Part shown: positions 41,498 through 49,716 of the stretch, one piece after another
Layout of the letters: each line of letters begins with the position of its first letter
How positions within the stretch are numbered: the stretch's first letter is position 1
Source: Candidatus Nitricoxidireducens bremensis
Lineage (GTDB): Bacteria > Pseudomonadota > Gammaproteobacteria > Burkholderiales > Rhodocyclaceae
Assembly: GCA_030247725.1 (NCBI GenBank)
Contig: JAOTRT010000002.1
Location: forward strand, 248,001 to 312,000
Direction: 5' to 3'
Length of the DNA stretch: 64,000 bases
Made by a program: the position numbers and the translations under genes
Notes under the pieces: generated by a model
Told to the model about the DNA's origin: nothing
What the model saw: the letters and a program-made list of their open reading frames with translations, nothing else
Databases searched by the model: none

Positions 41498-42157
41498 ATG
41501 TTCATCGGCCATTTCGGCGTCGGCCTGGGCGCCAAGGCGATCATCCCGCGGGTCTCCCTCGGCTCCCTGTTCGTCGCCGCCCAGTTCATCGACCTGCTGT
41601 GGCCGACCCTGCTGCTGCTCGGCATCGAGCGCGTACGCATCGAGCCCGGCACCACCGCCGTCACGCCCCTGGCCTTCGAGCACTATCCCGTCTCCCACAG
41701 CCTGCTGGCCGTGCTCGGCTGGGCCCTGCTGGTGGCCTGCGGCCACTGGCTGGTCCGGCGCAACAAGCGCGCCGCCCTGGTCATGGCGGCACTGGTGCTG
41801 AGCCACTGGTTGCTGGACCTGCTGGTGCATCGCCCCGACCTGCCCCTCGTGCCCGGCAGCGACATCGTCGTCGGCCTCGGCCTCTGGTCCTCCCTGCCCC
41901 TGACCCTGGCCGTCGAGCTGCCCCTGTTCGTCGTCGGCGCCCGCCTCTACGCCCGCGCCACCCGCCCCATCGACGCCACCGGGCGCTGGGCCTTCCTCGG
42001 CCTGCTGGCTTTCCTGCTCGCCATCTACGCCGCCAACCTGCTGGGGGAACCGCCGCCGAGCGTGGAGGCCATCGCCTGGCTCGGCCACGCCCAGTGGCTG
42101 CTGGTGCTCTGGGGCTACTGGATCGACCGCCACCGCACGGTGGCCTACCGCTGCTGA
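41498..42157 (+). CDS. Multi-pass membrane protein, metal-dependent-hydrolase-like
   Basis: A 219-residue integral membrane protein of unknown function. Five or six hydrophobic segments are visible (for example HSLLAVLGWALLVACGHWL, ALVMAALVLSHWLLDLLVH, WAFLGLLAFLLAIYAANLL). Histidines lie at or near membrane edges (MFIGHFGVGLGAK; EHYPVSHSLL; SHWLLDLLVHRPDLPL), a pattern seen in YdjM-like membrane-bound predicted metal-dependent hydrolases; assignment to that family is tentative. It starts 184 bases from the divergent dnaE start and is followed after 57 bases by a DUF2721 gene. Confidence 0.75.
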   Translation: MFIGHFGVGLGAKAIIPRVSLGSLFVAAQFIDLLWPTLLLLGIERVRIEPGTTAVTPLAFEHYPVSHSLLAVLGWALLVACGHWLVRRNKRAALVMAALVLSHWLLDLLVHRPDLPLVPGSDIVVGLGLWSSLPLTLAVELPLFVVGARLYARATRPIDATGRWAFLGLLAFLLAIYAANLLGEPPPSVEAIAWLGHAQWLLVLWGYWIDRHRTVAYRC

Positions 42158-42214
42158 GGCGCCGGCCCGCGAAGATGGAATAATCGCGGCATCCCCCCTG
42201 CGGAGGAAGCCGCC

Positions 42215-42637
42215 GTGCAAAGCCTGTCCAGCATCACCAGCGTCGCCCACGTCATCCAGCTCGCCGTCGCCCCGGTGTTCCTGCTCACGGGCGTGGGCGC
42301 CATCCTCGCCGTGCTGGTGAACCGCCTCGGCCGCGTGGTGGACCGCTTCCGCACCCTGGAACGCAGCGAAGCCGCCGCCACGGCGCGCGTGGAAATGGGC
42401 ATCCTCGAACGCCGCGCGCGCCTGATCCACTGGGCCATCGGCCTATGCACCGGCTGCGCCCTGCTGGTCTGCATCGTCATCGCCTGCCTGTTCCTCGGCT
42501 CGGTGACGGGCCTGGACCTCTCCGTCCCCATCGCCGTTCTCTTCGTCCTGGCGATGCTGTCCCTAGTGGCGGGACTGCTGTGCTTTCTGCGGGAGATTGC
42601 GTTGGCGACGGGGGGGATACACGTGGTGCCGCGTTGA
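42215..42637 (+). CDS. DUF2721 membrane protein
   Basis: A 140-residue protein of the DUF2721 family, function unknown. It has an N-terminal hydrophobic helix (VIQLAVAPVFLLTGVGAILAV, of which the core is about 12-32), a conserved charged cytosolic segment (VNRLGRVVDRFRTLE, then EMGILERRARLIHWAI), and two further helices (71-93 and 101-126). Translation starts at a GTG with GGAGGAAG eight bases upstream. Seven bases after its stop the left arm of the inverted-repeat cassette begins. Confidence 0.88.
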   Translation: MQSLSSITSVAHVIQLAVAPVFLLTGVGAILAVLVNRLGRVVDRFRTLERSEAAATARVEMGILERRARLIHWAIGLCTGCALLVCIVIACLFLGSVTGLDLSVPIAVLFVLAMLSLVAGLLCFLREIALATGGIHVVPR

Positions 42638-42644
42638 TTTCGGC

Positions 42645-43009
42645 TTGCCGGGTCTCGCCCCGGCGGGCGAGTCACTTTCTTGTCGCGCGACAAGAAAGTA
42701 ACCAAAGAAACGCGCCCCGCTGCCCCGGCCCTGCGGGCTCCCCTCCCTCCGGACTACCGGCCCGGCGCGACCGCTCGCAGCGGAGGGGGCCCCACGTAGT
42801 GGGGGCGTAGCGCCCGCGAGCGGGATGCGGCTGCCGGACTTCGAAGTCGCGGTCTTCCCGTCCGCCTCCACGGTCGCACCTTCCGCTACGCGGAAGGCAC
42901 TGCTCCACGCTCCGGCGGCCCCGCTAAACTCGCCTACGGCTCGGACAACGCCGCCGGACTTCCCCGGTCCGGCAGTCCTCCGCTCGGCGGGGCAGAGGGG
43001 ATCGGGGTG
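42645..43009 (+). repeat. Left arm of the inverted-repeat cassette
   Basis: Bases 42645-42758 are an exact reverse complement of 44210-44323 (114 bases by eye). A second block, 42923-43009, is a close reverse-complement match of 44113-44197. Between the blocks the left arm has about 160 extra bases (42759-42922). The arm includes a perfect 26-base palindrome at 42671-42696 centred on GCGC, followed by AACCAAAGAAACGCGCCCC. Repeats of this kind are common between genes in beta- and gammaproteobacteria. The frames open here are GC-rich, without ribosome sites, and are not genes. Confidence 0.88.
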
Positions 43010-43169
43010 CATACTCCGGCCTCGGGAATGGCATTCGGCTTGGTACCGAAAATACCGCGGTGCTAGGATGCGAAACGCATTGACGCCTTTATCGCCCCAA
43101 AAATATGTCCATAAGTCGACACATCCTGAAACCCATTGCGATTACTGGCATTCCCGCTGCACGGTCCGT

Positions 43170-43207
43170 CGACTTCGACGTCAATGCCCGACTTATACGT
43201 CAATGTT
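43170..43207 (+). repeat. Tandem 19-base repeat upstream of cassette gene 1
   Basis: Two head-to-tail 19-base units, CGACTTCGACGTCAATGCC (43170-43188) and CGACTTATACGTCAATGTT (43189-43207), agree at 15 positions. They end 40 bases before the ATG of cassette gene 1 and could be a regulator-binding site. The stretch 43010-43247 has no other gene and is less GC-rich than its surroundings. Confidence 0.6.
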
Positions 43208-43247
43208 GCGCCTAGAACAGGTTAGATTTTTCAAGGAGACACATCAC

Positions 43248-43625
43248 ATGTCCGATACAAAATCAAAGTTAATTAAGGCTCTTCTCGCGGAGGAACTCGG
43301 ATCACAGAAGCCTCCTATGGATAAGTCAGAAGCAAAGGCACAAGCCGGAAAATTGAAGGAACTGTATGACGCATTCTCTACCCGACACGTTTTTGCAGAG
43401 GGCTCACTTATCCAGTGGAAGCCGGGGCTTAGAAACAAGAAGAAGCCTCAATACAATGAACCATGCATAGTCATTAGAGTATTAGGTGAGCCGATCTACG
43501 GAAAGACAGACGAATCTGGTTCTGCATATTTCCGGGAGCCGCTCGATTTGATCGCTGGGTTCATTGATGACGACGATGACTTCGTTGTGTTTCATTTTGA
43601 CAGCCGTAGATTCATGCCGTTTTGA
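43248..43625 (+). CDS. Cassette gene 1: unknown 125-aa soluble protein
   Basis: Not recognised with certainty. The N-terminal half is helical and charged (MSDTKSKLIKALLAEELG, then KAQAGKLKELYDAF). The C-terminal half looks like a small beta-barrel: FAEGSLIQWKPGLRNKK, EPCIVIRVLGEPIYG, SGSAYFREPLDLIAGF, an acidic run D107-D111, then VFHFDSRRFMPF. AAGGAGA, eight bases before the ATG, fixes the start. A 60-base line of the gene (43261-43320) is about 47% GC against roughly two thirds outside, and codon use is clearly different, which suggests acquisition from elsewhere. Its TGA overlaps the ATG of gene 2, so the pair is translated together. Confidence 0.8.
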   Translation: MSDTKSKLIKALLAEELGSQKPPMDKSEAKAQAGKLKELYDAFSTRHVFAEGSLIQWKPGLRNKKKPQYNEPCIVIRVLGEPIYGKTDESGSAYFREPLDLIAGFIDDDDDFVVFHFDSRRFMPF

Positions 43626-44089
43626 TGTGGGTGTTGAATATGCCAACCTACAATTCAAAAGGCGGCATTCTTCTCCCTGAGTCATATCAGTTTGATAGCA
43701 GCAATCTAAAGAAAGACACCTCACTCACGGACCTGCTTCAGCTATTCGTGATGAAGACTGAACATCAGCTTCATAAAGACGAGGTCGGGCGGCGCTTTCA
43801 GGGTCTTGAAGATGCAATTACAAAGGATTTGCGAACTACCAAACAGTGGGCCATCGGGACGTTCCTGGCAACTCTCGCTGCGTCAATTGCTGTTGTAGCA
43901 ATACTGTGGGCCGATAACACTCAATGGAAAACGAAAACCCTCGATCTCACGAAAGAATTGGCAACCAAATCAGCATCTGGCGGTGATGCCTCTGAACCGC
44001 CCAAGACTGCGGCACCTCGGGACGCGAAAAATCTACCACTGCGGTCGACCGGACCTGCCGCAAAAAGCGCGGCAGGCCGGTCACCTTGA
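43625..44089 (+). CDS. Cassette gene 2: unknown single-pass membrane protein
   Basis: Not recognised. A 154-residue protein whose ATG overlaps the stop of gene 1 (TGATG); a second ATG at 43640 is possible. Residues 30-74 form a charged helix that may be a coiled coil (SLTDLLQLFVMKTEHQLHKD, then RRFQGLEDAITKDL). A single membrane segment lies at about 75-96 (WAIGTFLATLAASIAVVAIL), followed by a second helix and a low-complexity Ala/Ser/Pro/Lys tail. No signal peptide is seen, so it is probably anchored with one large domain on each side. The last dozen codons lie in a hairpin and become GC-rich. It has the same unusual base composition as gene 1. Confidence 0.75.
   Translation: MWVLNMPTYNSKGGILLPESYQFDSSNLKKDTSLTDLLQLFVMKTEHQLHKDEVGRRFQGLEDAITKDLRTTKQWAIGTFLATLAASIAVVAILWADNTQWKTKTLDLTKELATKSASGGDASEPPKTAAPRDAKNLPLRSTGPAAKSAAGRSP
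44047..44082 (+). other. Long hairpin covering the end of cassette gene 2
   Basis: GACCGG-A-CCTGCCGC (44047-44061) pairs with GCGGCAGG-CCGGTC (44069-44082), giving 14 base pairs with one bulged A and a seven-base AAAAAGC loop. It lies inside the last codons of gene 2. It may protect or end the message, though no T run follows, or be a processing or recombination site. Confidence 0.6.
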
Positions 44090-44112
44090 GCGCTGAGCCA
44101 CCCAACCCCTTA

Positions 44113-44323
44113 CCCCGGTCCCCTCTGCCCCGCCGAGCGGAGGGCTGCCGGGCCGGGGAAGTCCGGCGGCGTTGTCCGAGCCGTAGGCGAGTTTAGCCGC
44201 CGGCCGGCACGGTAGTCCGGAGGGAGGGGAGCCCGCAGGGCCGGGGCAGCGGGGCGCGTTTCTTTGGTTACTTTCTTGTCGCGCGACAAGAAAGTGACTC
44301 GCCCGCCGGGGCGAGACCCGGCA
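44113..44323 (-). repeat. Right arm of the inverted-repeat cassette
   Basis: This arm is the inverted copy of the left arm: 44210-44323 matches 42645-42758 exactly and 44113-44197 matches 42923-43009 closely. It lacks the 160-base block found in the left arm. It ends five bases before the maeB stop codon, just as the left arm begins seven bases after the DUF2721 stop, so the whole cassette exactly fills the space between two convergent genes. Confidence 0.88.
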
Positions 44324-44328
44324 ACCCC

Positions 44329-46602
44329 CTACCCCTGATGGTTCGCATCCACCACGGCCAGCGCCGTCATGTTCACCAACCGGCGCACCGACGCCGTCGG
44401 CGTCAGGATGTGCACCGGCTTGGCGGCGCCGAGCAGGATGGGGCCCACCGTGATGCCCTCGCCGCTCACCACCTTAATGAGGTTGAAGGCGATGTTGGCG
44501 GCGTCCAGGTTCGGCATGATCAGCAGGTTGGCCTCGCCCTTGAGCACGCAGTCGGGGAACAGGCGCTGGCGGATATCGGGGGAGAGCGCCGTGTCGCCGT
44601 GCATCTCGCCGTCCACTTCCAGGCCCGGCGCCCGCTCGGCAATGAGGGCGCGGGCGCGGCTCATCTTGTGCGCCGAGTCCGAGTTCACGCTGCCGAAGTT
44701 GGAATGGGACAGCAGGGCCACCTTGGGCGTGAGGCCGAAGCGGCGCACCTCCTCGGCGGCCATGATGGCGATCTCGGCGACCAGTTCGGCGTCCGGGTTC
44801 TCGTTCACGTAGGTGTCGCAGATGAACAAAGTGTGGCGCGGCAGCAGCAGCAGGTTCATGGCGGCGAAGCAGTGGGCGCCGGGCTCCAGGCCGATGGCGT
44901 CGCGCACCTGGTTGAGGTGCTTGGTGTGCTTGCCGACGGTGCCGCAGAGCACCGCATCGACGTCGCCGCGGCGCAGCAGCATGCAGCCGATCAGGGTGTT
45001 GTCGGAGCGCAGGCGCTGCTTGGCGAGTTCCGGCGTGATGCCCTGGCGTCCGCGCAGCTTGTGGTATTCCTGCCAGAGGTCCTTGTAGCGCGGGTCCGAG
45101 TCCGGATTGACGACCTCGAAGTCGCGCCCCGGCGTCATGTGCAGGCCGGCGCGGGCGATGCGGTTCTCGATGACTTCGGGACGGCCGATCACCACGGGCA
45201 CGGCGAGCTTCTCGTCGAGCACTTCGCGCACGGCGCGCAGCACGCGCTCGTCCTCGCCTTCGCAGTAGACGACACGGCGCGGCGCCTTCTTGGCGGCGGC
45301 GAACACCGGCTTCATGACGAAGCCCGAGTGGTAGACGAAGTTGGAGAGCTTGTCCCGGTAGGCCTCCATGTCGGCGATGGGGCGCGTGGCGACGCCGGAG
45401 TCCGCCGCCGCCTTCGCCACCGCCGGCGCGATCTTGACGATGAGGCGCGGATCGAAGGGCTTGGGGATCAGGTACTCGCCGCCGAAGCTGGTGCTCTCGC
45501 CGCCGTAGGCCTGGGCGACGATGTCGGAGCTTTCGGCCTGGGCCAGTTCGGCGATGGCGCGCACGGCGGCCAGCTTCATCTGCTCGGTGATGGTGGTGGC
45601 GCCGGCGTCGAGGGCGCCGCGGAAGATGAAGGGGAAGCACAGCACGTTGTTGACCTGGTTCGGATAATCCGAACGGCCGGTGGCGATGATGGCGTCGTCG
45701 CGTACCGATTTCACCTCCTCCGGCAGGATTTCCGGCGTCGGGTTGGCGAGCGCCATGATGAGGGGCTTGGCCGCCATCTTCGCCGCCATCTCCGGCTTCA
45801 GCACGCCGCCGGCCGAGAGGCCGAGGAAGACGTCGGCGCCCTCGATCACCTCGGCCAGCTTGCGGGCGTCGGTCTTCTTGGCGTAGCGGGCCTTGAGGGG
45901 GTCCATGAGGGCGGTGCGGCCCTCGTACACCACGCCTTCGATGTCGGTGACCCAGATGTTCTCCACCTTGACGCCAAGCATCACCAGCAGCTCCAGGCAG
46001 GCCAGGGCGGCAGCGCCGGCGCCCGAGGTGACGAGCTTGACGTCCTCCACCTTCTTGCCCACCAGCTTGAGGCCGTTGAGCACGAAGGCGCCGACGACGA
46101 TGGCGGTGCCGTGCTGGTCGTCGTGGAAGACGGGGATCTTCATGCGCTCGCGCAGCTTGCTCTCGATGTAGAAACACTCGGGGGCCTTGATGTCCTCCAG
46201 GTTGATGCCGCCGAAGGTGGGCTCCATGGCGGCGATCATGTCGATGAGCTTGTCGGCGTCGGGCTCCTGCAGTTCGATGTCGAAGACGTCGATGCCGGCG
46301 AACTTCTTGAACAGCACGCCCTTGCCCTCCATGACCGGCTTGGCGGCCAGGGGGCCGATGTTGCCCAGGCCCAGCACCGCGGTGCCGTTGGTGACGACGC
46401 CCACCAGGTTGGCGCGGGAGGTCATGCGCGCGGCTTCGGCGGGATCGGCGACGATGGCGTTGCAGGCGGCGGCGACGCCCGGCGAGTAGGCCAGGGCCAG
46501 GTCGCGCTGGTTGGTGAGGCCCTTGGTGGGAACGACGGCGATCTTTCCGGGGGTCGGCGAGGTGTGGTATTCGAGGGCGGCGGCAGTAAGGTCTTTTTCC
46601 AT
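44329..46602 (-). CDS. maeB: NADP-dependent malic enzyme (MaeB type)
   Basis: MaeB decarboxylates malate to pyruvate, making NADPH. The 757-residue protein is the two-part bacterial form: a malic enzyme half (about 1-430, with [38 protein letters not shown] and ANPTPEI) and a C-terminal phosphotransacetylase-like half (about 440-757, with [13 protein letters not shown] and [17 protein letters not shown]). The second half is usually regulatory, binding acetyl-CoA, and not catalytic. It is convergent with the DUF2721 gene across the inverted-repeat cassette and divergent from a ParA gene. Confidence 0.96.
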   Translation of the reverse strand: MEKDLTAAALEYHTSPTPGKIAVVPTKGLTNQRDLALAYSPGVAAACNAIVADPAEAARMTSRANLVGVVTNGTAVLGLGNIGPLAAKPVMEGKGVLFKKFAGIDVFDIELQEPDADKLIDMIAAMEPTFGGINLEDIKAPECFYIESKLRERMKIPVFHDDQHGTAIVVGAFVLNGLKLVGKKVEDVKLVTSGAGAAALACLELLVMLGVKVENIWVTDIEGVVYEGRTALMDPLKARYAKKTDARKLAEVIEGADVFLGLSAGGVLKPEMAAKMAAKPLIMALANPTPEILPEEVKSVRDDAIIATGRSDYPNQVNNVLCFPFIFRGALDAGATTITEQMKLAAVRAIAELAQAESSDIVAQAYGGESTSFGGEYLIPKPFDPRLIVKIAPAVAKAAADSGVATRPIADMEAYRDKLSNFVYHSGFVMKPVFAAAKKAPRRVVYCEGEDERVLRAVREVLDEKLAVPVVIGRPEVIENRIARAGLHMTPGRDFEVVNPDSDPRYKDLWQEYHKLRGRQGITPELAKQRLRSDNTLIGCMLLRRGDVDAVLCGTVGKHTKHLNQVRDAIGLEPGAHCFAAMNLLLLPRHTLFICDTYVNENPDAELVAEIAIMAAEEVRRFGLTPKVALLSHSNFGSVNSDSAHKMSRARALIAERAPGLEVDGEMHGDTALSPDIRQRLFPDCVLKGEANLLIMPNLDAANIAFNLIKVVSGEGITVGPILLGAAKPVHILTPTASVRRLVNMTALAVVDANHQG

Positions 46603-46771
46603 GACGGTGTGGGTCCGTGCGGTATCGAAGCGATGTATGGGTGCATGAATGATAACCGCCGCGCTGCGACGACACTATTGCGGACATCCGCGAACCGTCC
46701 GGGCCGATGCGGCGCCGCAGCATCGCCTGTGGCAAAATGCCCCCATTCCCTCGCCAACGGACTCCAACGCC

Positions 46772-47578
46772 ATGAAACGCGTCGTCTTCAACCAGAAGGG
46801 CGGTGTCGGCAAGAGCACCATCGCCAGCAACCTCGCCGCCATCGCCGCCTCCCGCGGCAAGCGCACCCTCGTCGTAGACCTGGACCCCCAGGCCAATTCC
46901 ACCCGCTACCTGCTGGGCGACCGGGCCGATGAACTGGAGAACACGGCCACCGGCTTCTTCGACCAGGTGCTCAACTTCAAGCTGCGGCCCAAGCCCACCG
47001 AGGACTTCCTGGCGGCGACACCCTTCGACAATCTCTTCGTGCTGCCGGCCGACGCGGCCCTGGAGGAACTCCAGGCCAAGCTGGAATCGCGCTACAAGAT
47101 CTACAAGCTGCGGGAGGCCCTGGACGCCCTCGAAGGCTTCGACGAAATCTGGATCGACACGCCGCCGGCCCTGCACTTCTACACGCGCTCGGCCCTGATC
47201 GCCGCCGACGCCTGCCTGATCCCCTTCGACTGCGACGAATTCGCGCGCCGCGCCCTCTACACGCTGCTGGAGAACGTGGCCGAAATCCGCGCCGACCACA
47301 ACGAGGCCCTGGAGATCGAGGGCATCGTCGTGAACCAATTCCAGCCCCGCGCCAACCTGCCCCAGCGCGTGGTGCAGGAGCTGCGCGACGAAGGCCTGCC
47401 GGTGCTGGGCGCCACCCTGTCGTCCTCGGTGAAAATCAAGGAATCCCACCAGCAGGCCAAGCCCATGGTGCACCTGGAGCCGGGCCACAAACTGGCCCAG
47501 GAGTTCGCCGCCCTCTACGACGAACTGGAAGCCGCCCGCAAGGCGAAGGCGAAGGCGGCCAGCCGCAAGCGCGCCTGA
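46772..47578 (+). CDS. Orphan ParA-family ATPase
   Basis: A 268-residue ParA/MinD-like ATPase with the deviant Walker A KGGVGKST (9-16), VVDLDPQANSTRYLLG, and Walker B-like IWIDTPPAL. These ATPases place plasmids, chromosomes, chemotaxis arrays or other cargo. The C-terminal tail is Lys/Ala/Arg-rich (KAKAKAASRKRA), suggesting nucleoid binding. There is no parB, parS-like repeat or cargo gene next to it; neighbours are maeB (divergent) and an SDR (convergent, 16 bases apart). It is not the chromosomal parA, which would lie with parB and gid genes. Confidence 0.9.
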   Translation: MKRVVFNQKGGVGKSTIASNLAAIAASRGKRTLVVDLDPQANSTRYLLGDRADELENTATGFFDQVLNFKLRPKPTEDFLAATPFDNLFVLPADAALEELQAKLESRYKIYKLREALDALEGFDEIWIDTPPALHFYTRSALIAADACLIPFDCDEFARRALYTLLENVAEIRADHNEALEIEGIVVNQFQPRANLPQRVVQELRDEGLPVLGATLSSSVKIKESHQQAKPMVHLEPGHKLAQEFAALYDELEAARKAKAKAASRKRA

Positions 47579-47594
47579 TACCGCGCGCCGGCCC

Positions 47595-48374
47595 TCAGAA
47601 GGTGCCCGGGTAGGCGCCGCCGTCCAGCAGCCAGTTCTGGCCGCTGATGTAGCCGGCCTGGGCGGAGCACAGCCAGGCGCAGGCGGCGCCGAATTCGGCC
47701 GGGTCGCCGATGCGGCCCGCCGGAATCGTCGCCACCCGCTCGGCCAGCGCTTCCTCGTAGCTCACGCCCTTGGCCTTGGCCTGGCCGCCCACCACGGCGC
47801 GGATGCGGTCGGTATCGAAAAACCCCGGCAGCAGGTTGTTGATGGTGACGTTGTGGGCCACGGTCTTGCGCGCCAGGCCGGCGACGAATCCCGTGAGCCC
47901 CGAGCGCGCGCCGTTGGAGAGTCCCAGCACATCGATGGGCGCCTTCACCGCCGCCGAGGTGATGTTGACGATGCGGCCGAAGCGCCGCGCCATCATGCCG
48001 TCCACCGTCGCCTTGATGAGCTCGATGGGTGTGAGCATGTTGGCGTCGAGGGCCTTGATCCAGTCGTCCCGCGACCAGTCGCGGAAGTCGCCGGGGGGCG
48101 GCCCGCCGGCGTTGTTCACCAGGATGTCGGGCGCCGGGCAGGCGGCCAGGGCGGCGGCGCGGCCATCCGTCGTGGCGATGTCGGCGACTACCGTCGTCAC
48201 GGCGACGCCGGTCGCCGCGCGGATTTCCGCCGCCGTGGCCTCCAGCGCCTCGCGGCCGCGGGCGACGATGGTGACGGCGACGCCTTCCCGCGCCAGGGCG
48301 AAGGCGCAGGCGCGCCCCAGGCCCCGGCTGGCGGCGCAGACCAAGGCGCCGCGTCCCTGCAATCCCAAGTCCAT
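47595..48374 (-). CDS. SDR-family oxidoreductase with altered active site
   Basis: A 259-residue short-chain dehydrogenase/reductase. The Rossmann start CAASRGLGRACA (13-24), ILVNNAGGPPPG and the C-terminal YISGQNWLLDGGAYPGT are clear. The catalytic serine is S140 in NITSAAV, but the expected Tyr and Lys of YxxxK are S153 and R157 (in GLSNGARSGLTGF). A known SDR subfamily carries this SNxxR arrangement and its reaction is unclear. GAGAGGAG precedes the ATG; the frame is open upstream but without a better start. It diverges from the HD-GYP gene. Confidence 0.88.
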   Translation of the reverse strand: MDLGLQGRGALVCAASRGLGRACAFALAREGVAVTIVARGREALEATAAEIRAATGVAVTTVVADIATTDGRAAALAACPAPDILVNNAGGPPPGDFRDWSRDDWIKALDANMLTPIELIKATVDGMMARRFGRIVNITSAAVKAPIDVLGLSNGARSGLTGFVAGLARKTVAHNVTINNLLPGFFDTDRIRAVVGGQAKAKGVSYEEALAERVATIPAGRIGDPAEFGAACAWLCSAQAGYISGQNWLLDGGAYPGTF

Positions 48375-48443
48375 GGGCCATCTCCTCTCTGATCGTCGAT
48401 GCGGACGCGTATCATAGCCGCCTGCAACGACGCCCCCCCGAGC

Positions 48444-49709
48444 ATGGAAGAGATTCACCGCACCATCTTCAACCGCCTGCTGACCGCCTGGATCGCCATC
48501 TCCCTGGCGACGGGAGCGGCGGTGTTCTACATCGGCATCGAAAAGATCGACGACCAGCTGGTGGACCTGGCGGTCGCCGAGTCCGGCAAGCTTTCCAGCG
48601 AAAGCCTGCCGCTGCTGAACCGTCCCGAGGCGGACCGCGGCGCGCTCCAAACGCTGGCGTCCGATTTCGTGCGCCGGCACTTCATCGTCGTCGAGCTTTA
48701 CGACAAGGAGCGCCGCAAGGTCTCCGAGGCCATCAACCCGCGCCATGCCGCCGTCGAGGAGAAGCTCAAGGCCCATGCCCACCCGTTCCCCCGCGACGAT
48801 CAGCGGCACTACGAGAAGTTCGTCCTCGGTGAGGACACGGTGCTGCGGGTGCTGGTGCCCCTCAAGGACGCCAACGGCAGCAGGGCCGGCTATTTCGAGG
48901 GCGTGTTCCTGATCGACCCCGAGACCCTGGACCGCCTGCGCCGCGAGATGGCCATGACCCTCGTCGTGGTGCTGTGCGCGGTCCTACTGACCACCGTCGT
49001 CCTCTATCCGGTGATCCTGGCCCTCAACCGGGATGTCATCCGCTACTCCCGCGACCTGCTGAAGGGCAACGTGGAGCTGATGGAAGTGCTCGGCTCGGCC
49101 ATCGCCAAGCGGGATTCCGACACCAACCTGCACAACTACCGCGTCGCCATCTACGCCGTCAAACTCGCCGAGGCGGCCGGCGTCGCCCGGGCCGCGATCC
49201 GCGACCTCATCGCCGGCGCCTTCCTCCACGACGTGGGCAAGATCGGCATCAGCGACAACATCCTGCTCAAGCCGGGACGCCTCGACGAACAGGAGTTCGC
49301 CGTGATGCGCACCCACGTGTCCCTCGGCGTGGACATCCTGGAGAAGTCCGCCTGGCTCCAGCGCGCCCGCGACGTGGTCGAGTTCCACCACGAACGCTAC
49401 GACGGCAGCGGCTATCTGCGGGGCCTCAAGGGCGAGGAGATCCCGGTGACGGCGCGCGTCTTCGCCGTGGTGGACATCTTCGACGCCCTCACCTCCAAGC
49501 GCCCCTACAAGGACCCCATCCCCTTCGCCGAGGCGCTGGACATATTGCGGGGCTACGCCGGCAACCACCTGGACGCGCGGCTGGTGGAGATTTTCGCCGG
49601 CATGATCGAACCCCTGTTCCGCGAGATCTGCGCATCCCCCGACAAGGAGGTGGAACAGATGCTCAAGGCGCTCATCAATCGCTACATCGTGGACGCGGCG
49701 AAGGCCTGA
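48444..49709 (+). CDS. Membrane HD-GYP cyclic-di-GMP phosphodiesterase
   Basis: A 421-residue membrane-anchored c-di-GMP phosphodiesterase. Two membrane helices (about 13-33 and 170-193) bracket a periplasmic sensor segment of about 135 residues. The cytosolic HD-GYP domain carries H262-D263 in FLHDVGKIG, FHHERYDGSGY and DIFDALTSKRPYK. The GYP motif reads D320-G-S-G-Y-L325, with Leu for Pro. The metal ligands look complete, so activity is likely. The frame could begin at 48399, but MEEIHRTIF at 48444 directly precedes the first membrane helix and is preferred. It is convergent with uvrD. Confidence 0.92.
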   Translation: MEEIHRTIFNRLLTAWIAISLATGAAVFYIGIEKIDDQLVDLAVAESGKLSSESLPLLNRPEADRGALQTLASDFVRRHFIVVELYDKERRKVSEAINPRHAAVEEKLKAHAHPFPRDDQRHYEKFVLGEDTVLRVLVPLKDANGSRAGYFEGVFLIDPETLDRLRREMAMTLVVVLCAVLLTTVVLYPVILALNRDVIRYSRDLLKGNVELMEVLGSAIAKRDSDTNLHNYRVAIYAVKLAEAAGVARAAIRDLIAGAFLHDVGKIGISDNILLKPGRLDEQEFAVMRTHVSLGVDILEKSAWLQRARDVVEFHHERYDGSGYLRGLKGEEIPVTARVFAVVDIFDALTSKRPYKDPIPFAEALDILRGYAGNHLDARLVEIFAGMIEPLFREICASPDKEVEQMLKALINRYIVDAAKA

Positions 49710-49716
49710 GCGGGGT

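Noticed and set aside
42671..42696. Perfect palindrome in the repeat arm as a plasmid-type origin or resolution site
   Set aside because: It is part of a dispersed intergenic repeat type; no iterons, rep gene or recombinase accompany it.
42563..43012. Minus-strand frame over the left repeat arm
   Set aside because: It consists of repeat sequence (the same text recurs inverted at the right arm), has no ribosome site and no protein-like composition.
43205..43230. Integron-type attC core (GTTAGAT at 43221-43227) just before cassette gene 1
   Set aside because: No matching RYYYAAC partner or folded attC arms were found, the same site is not repeated after gene 2, and no integrase is present.
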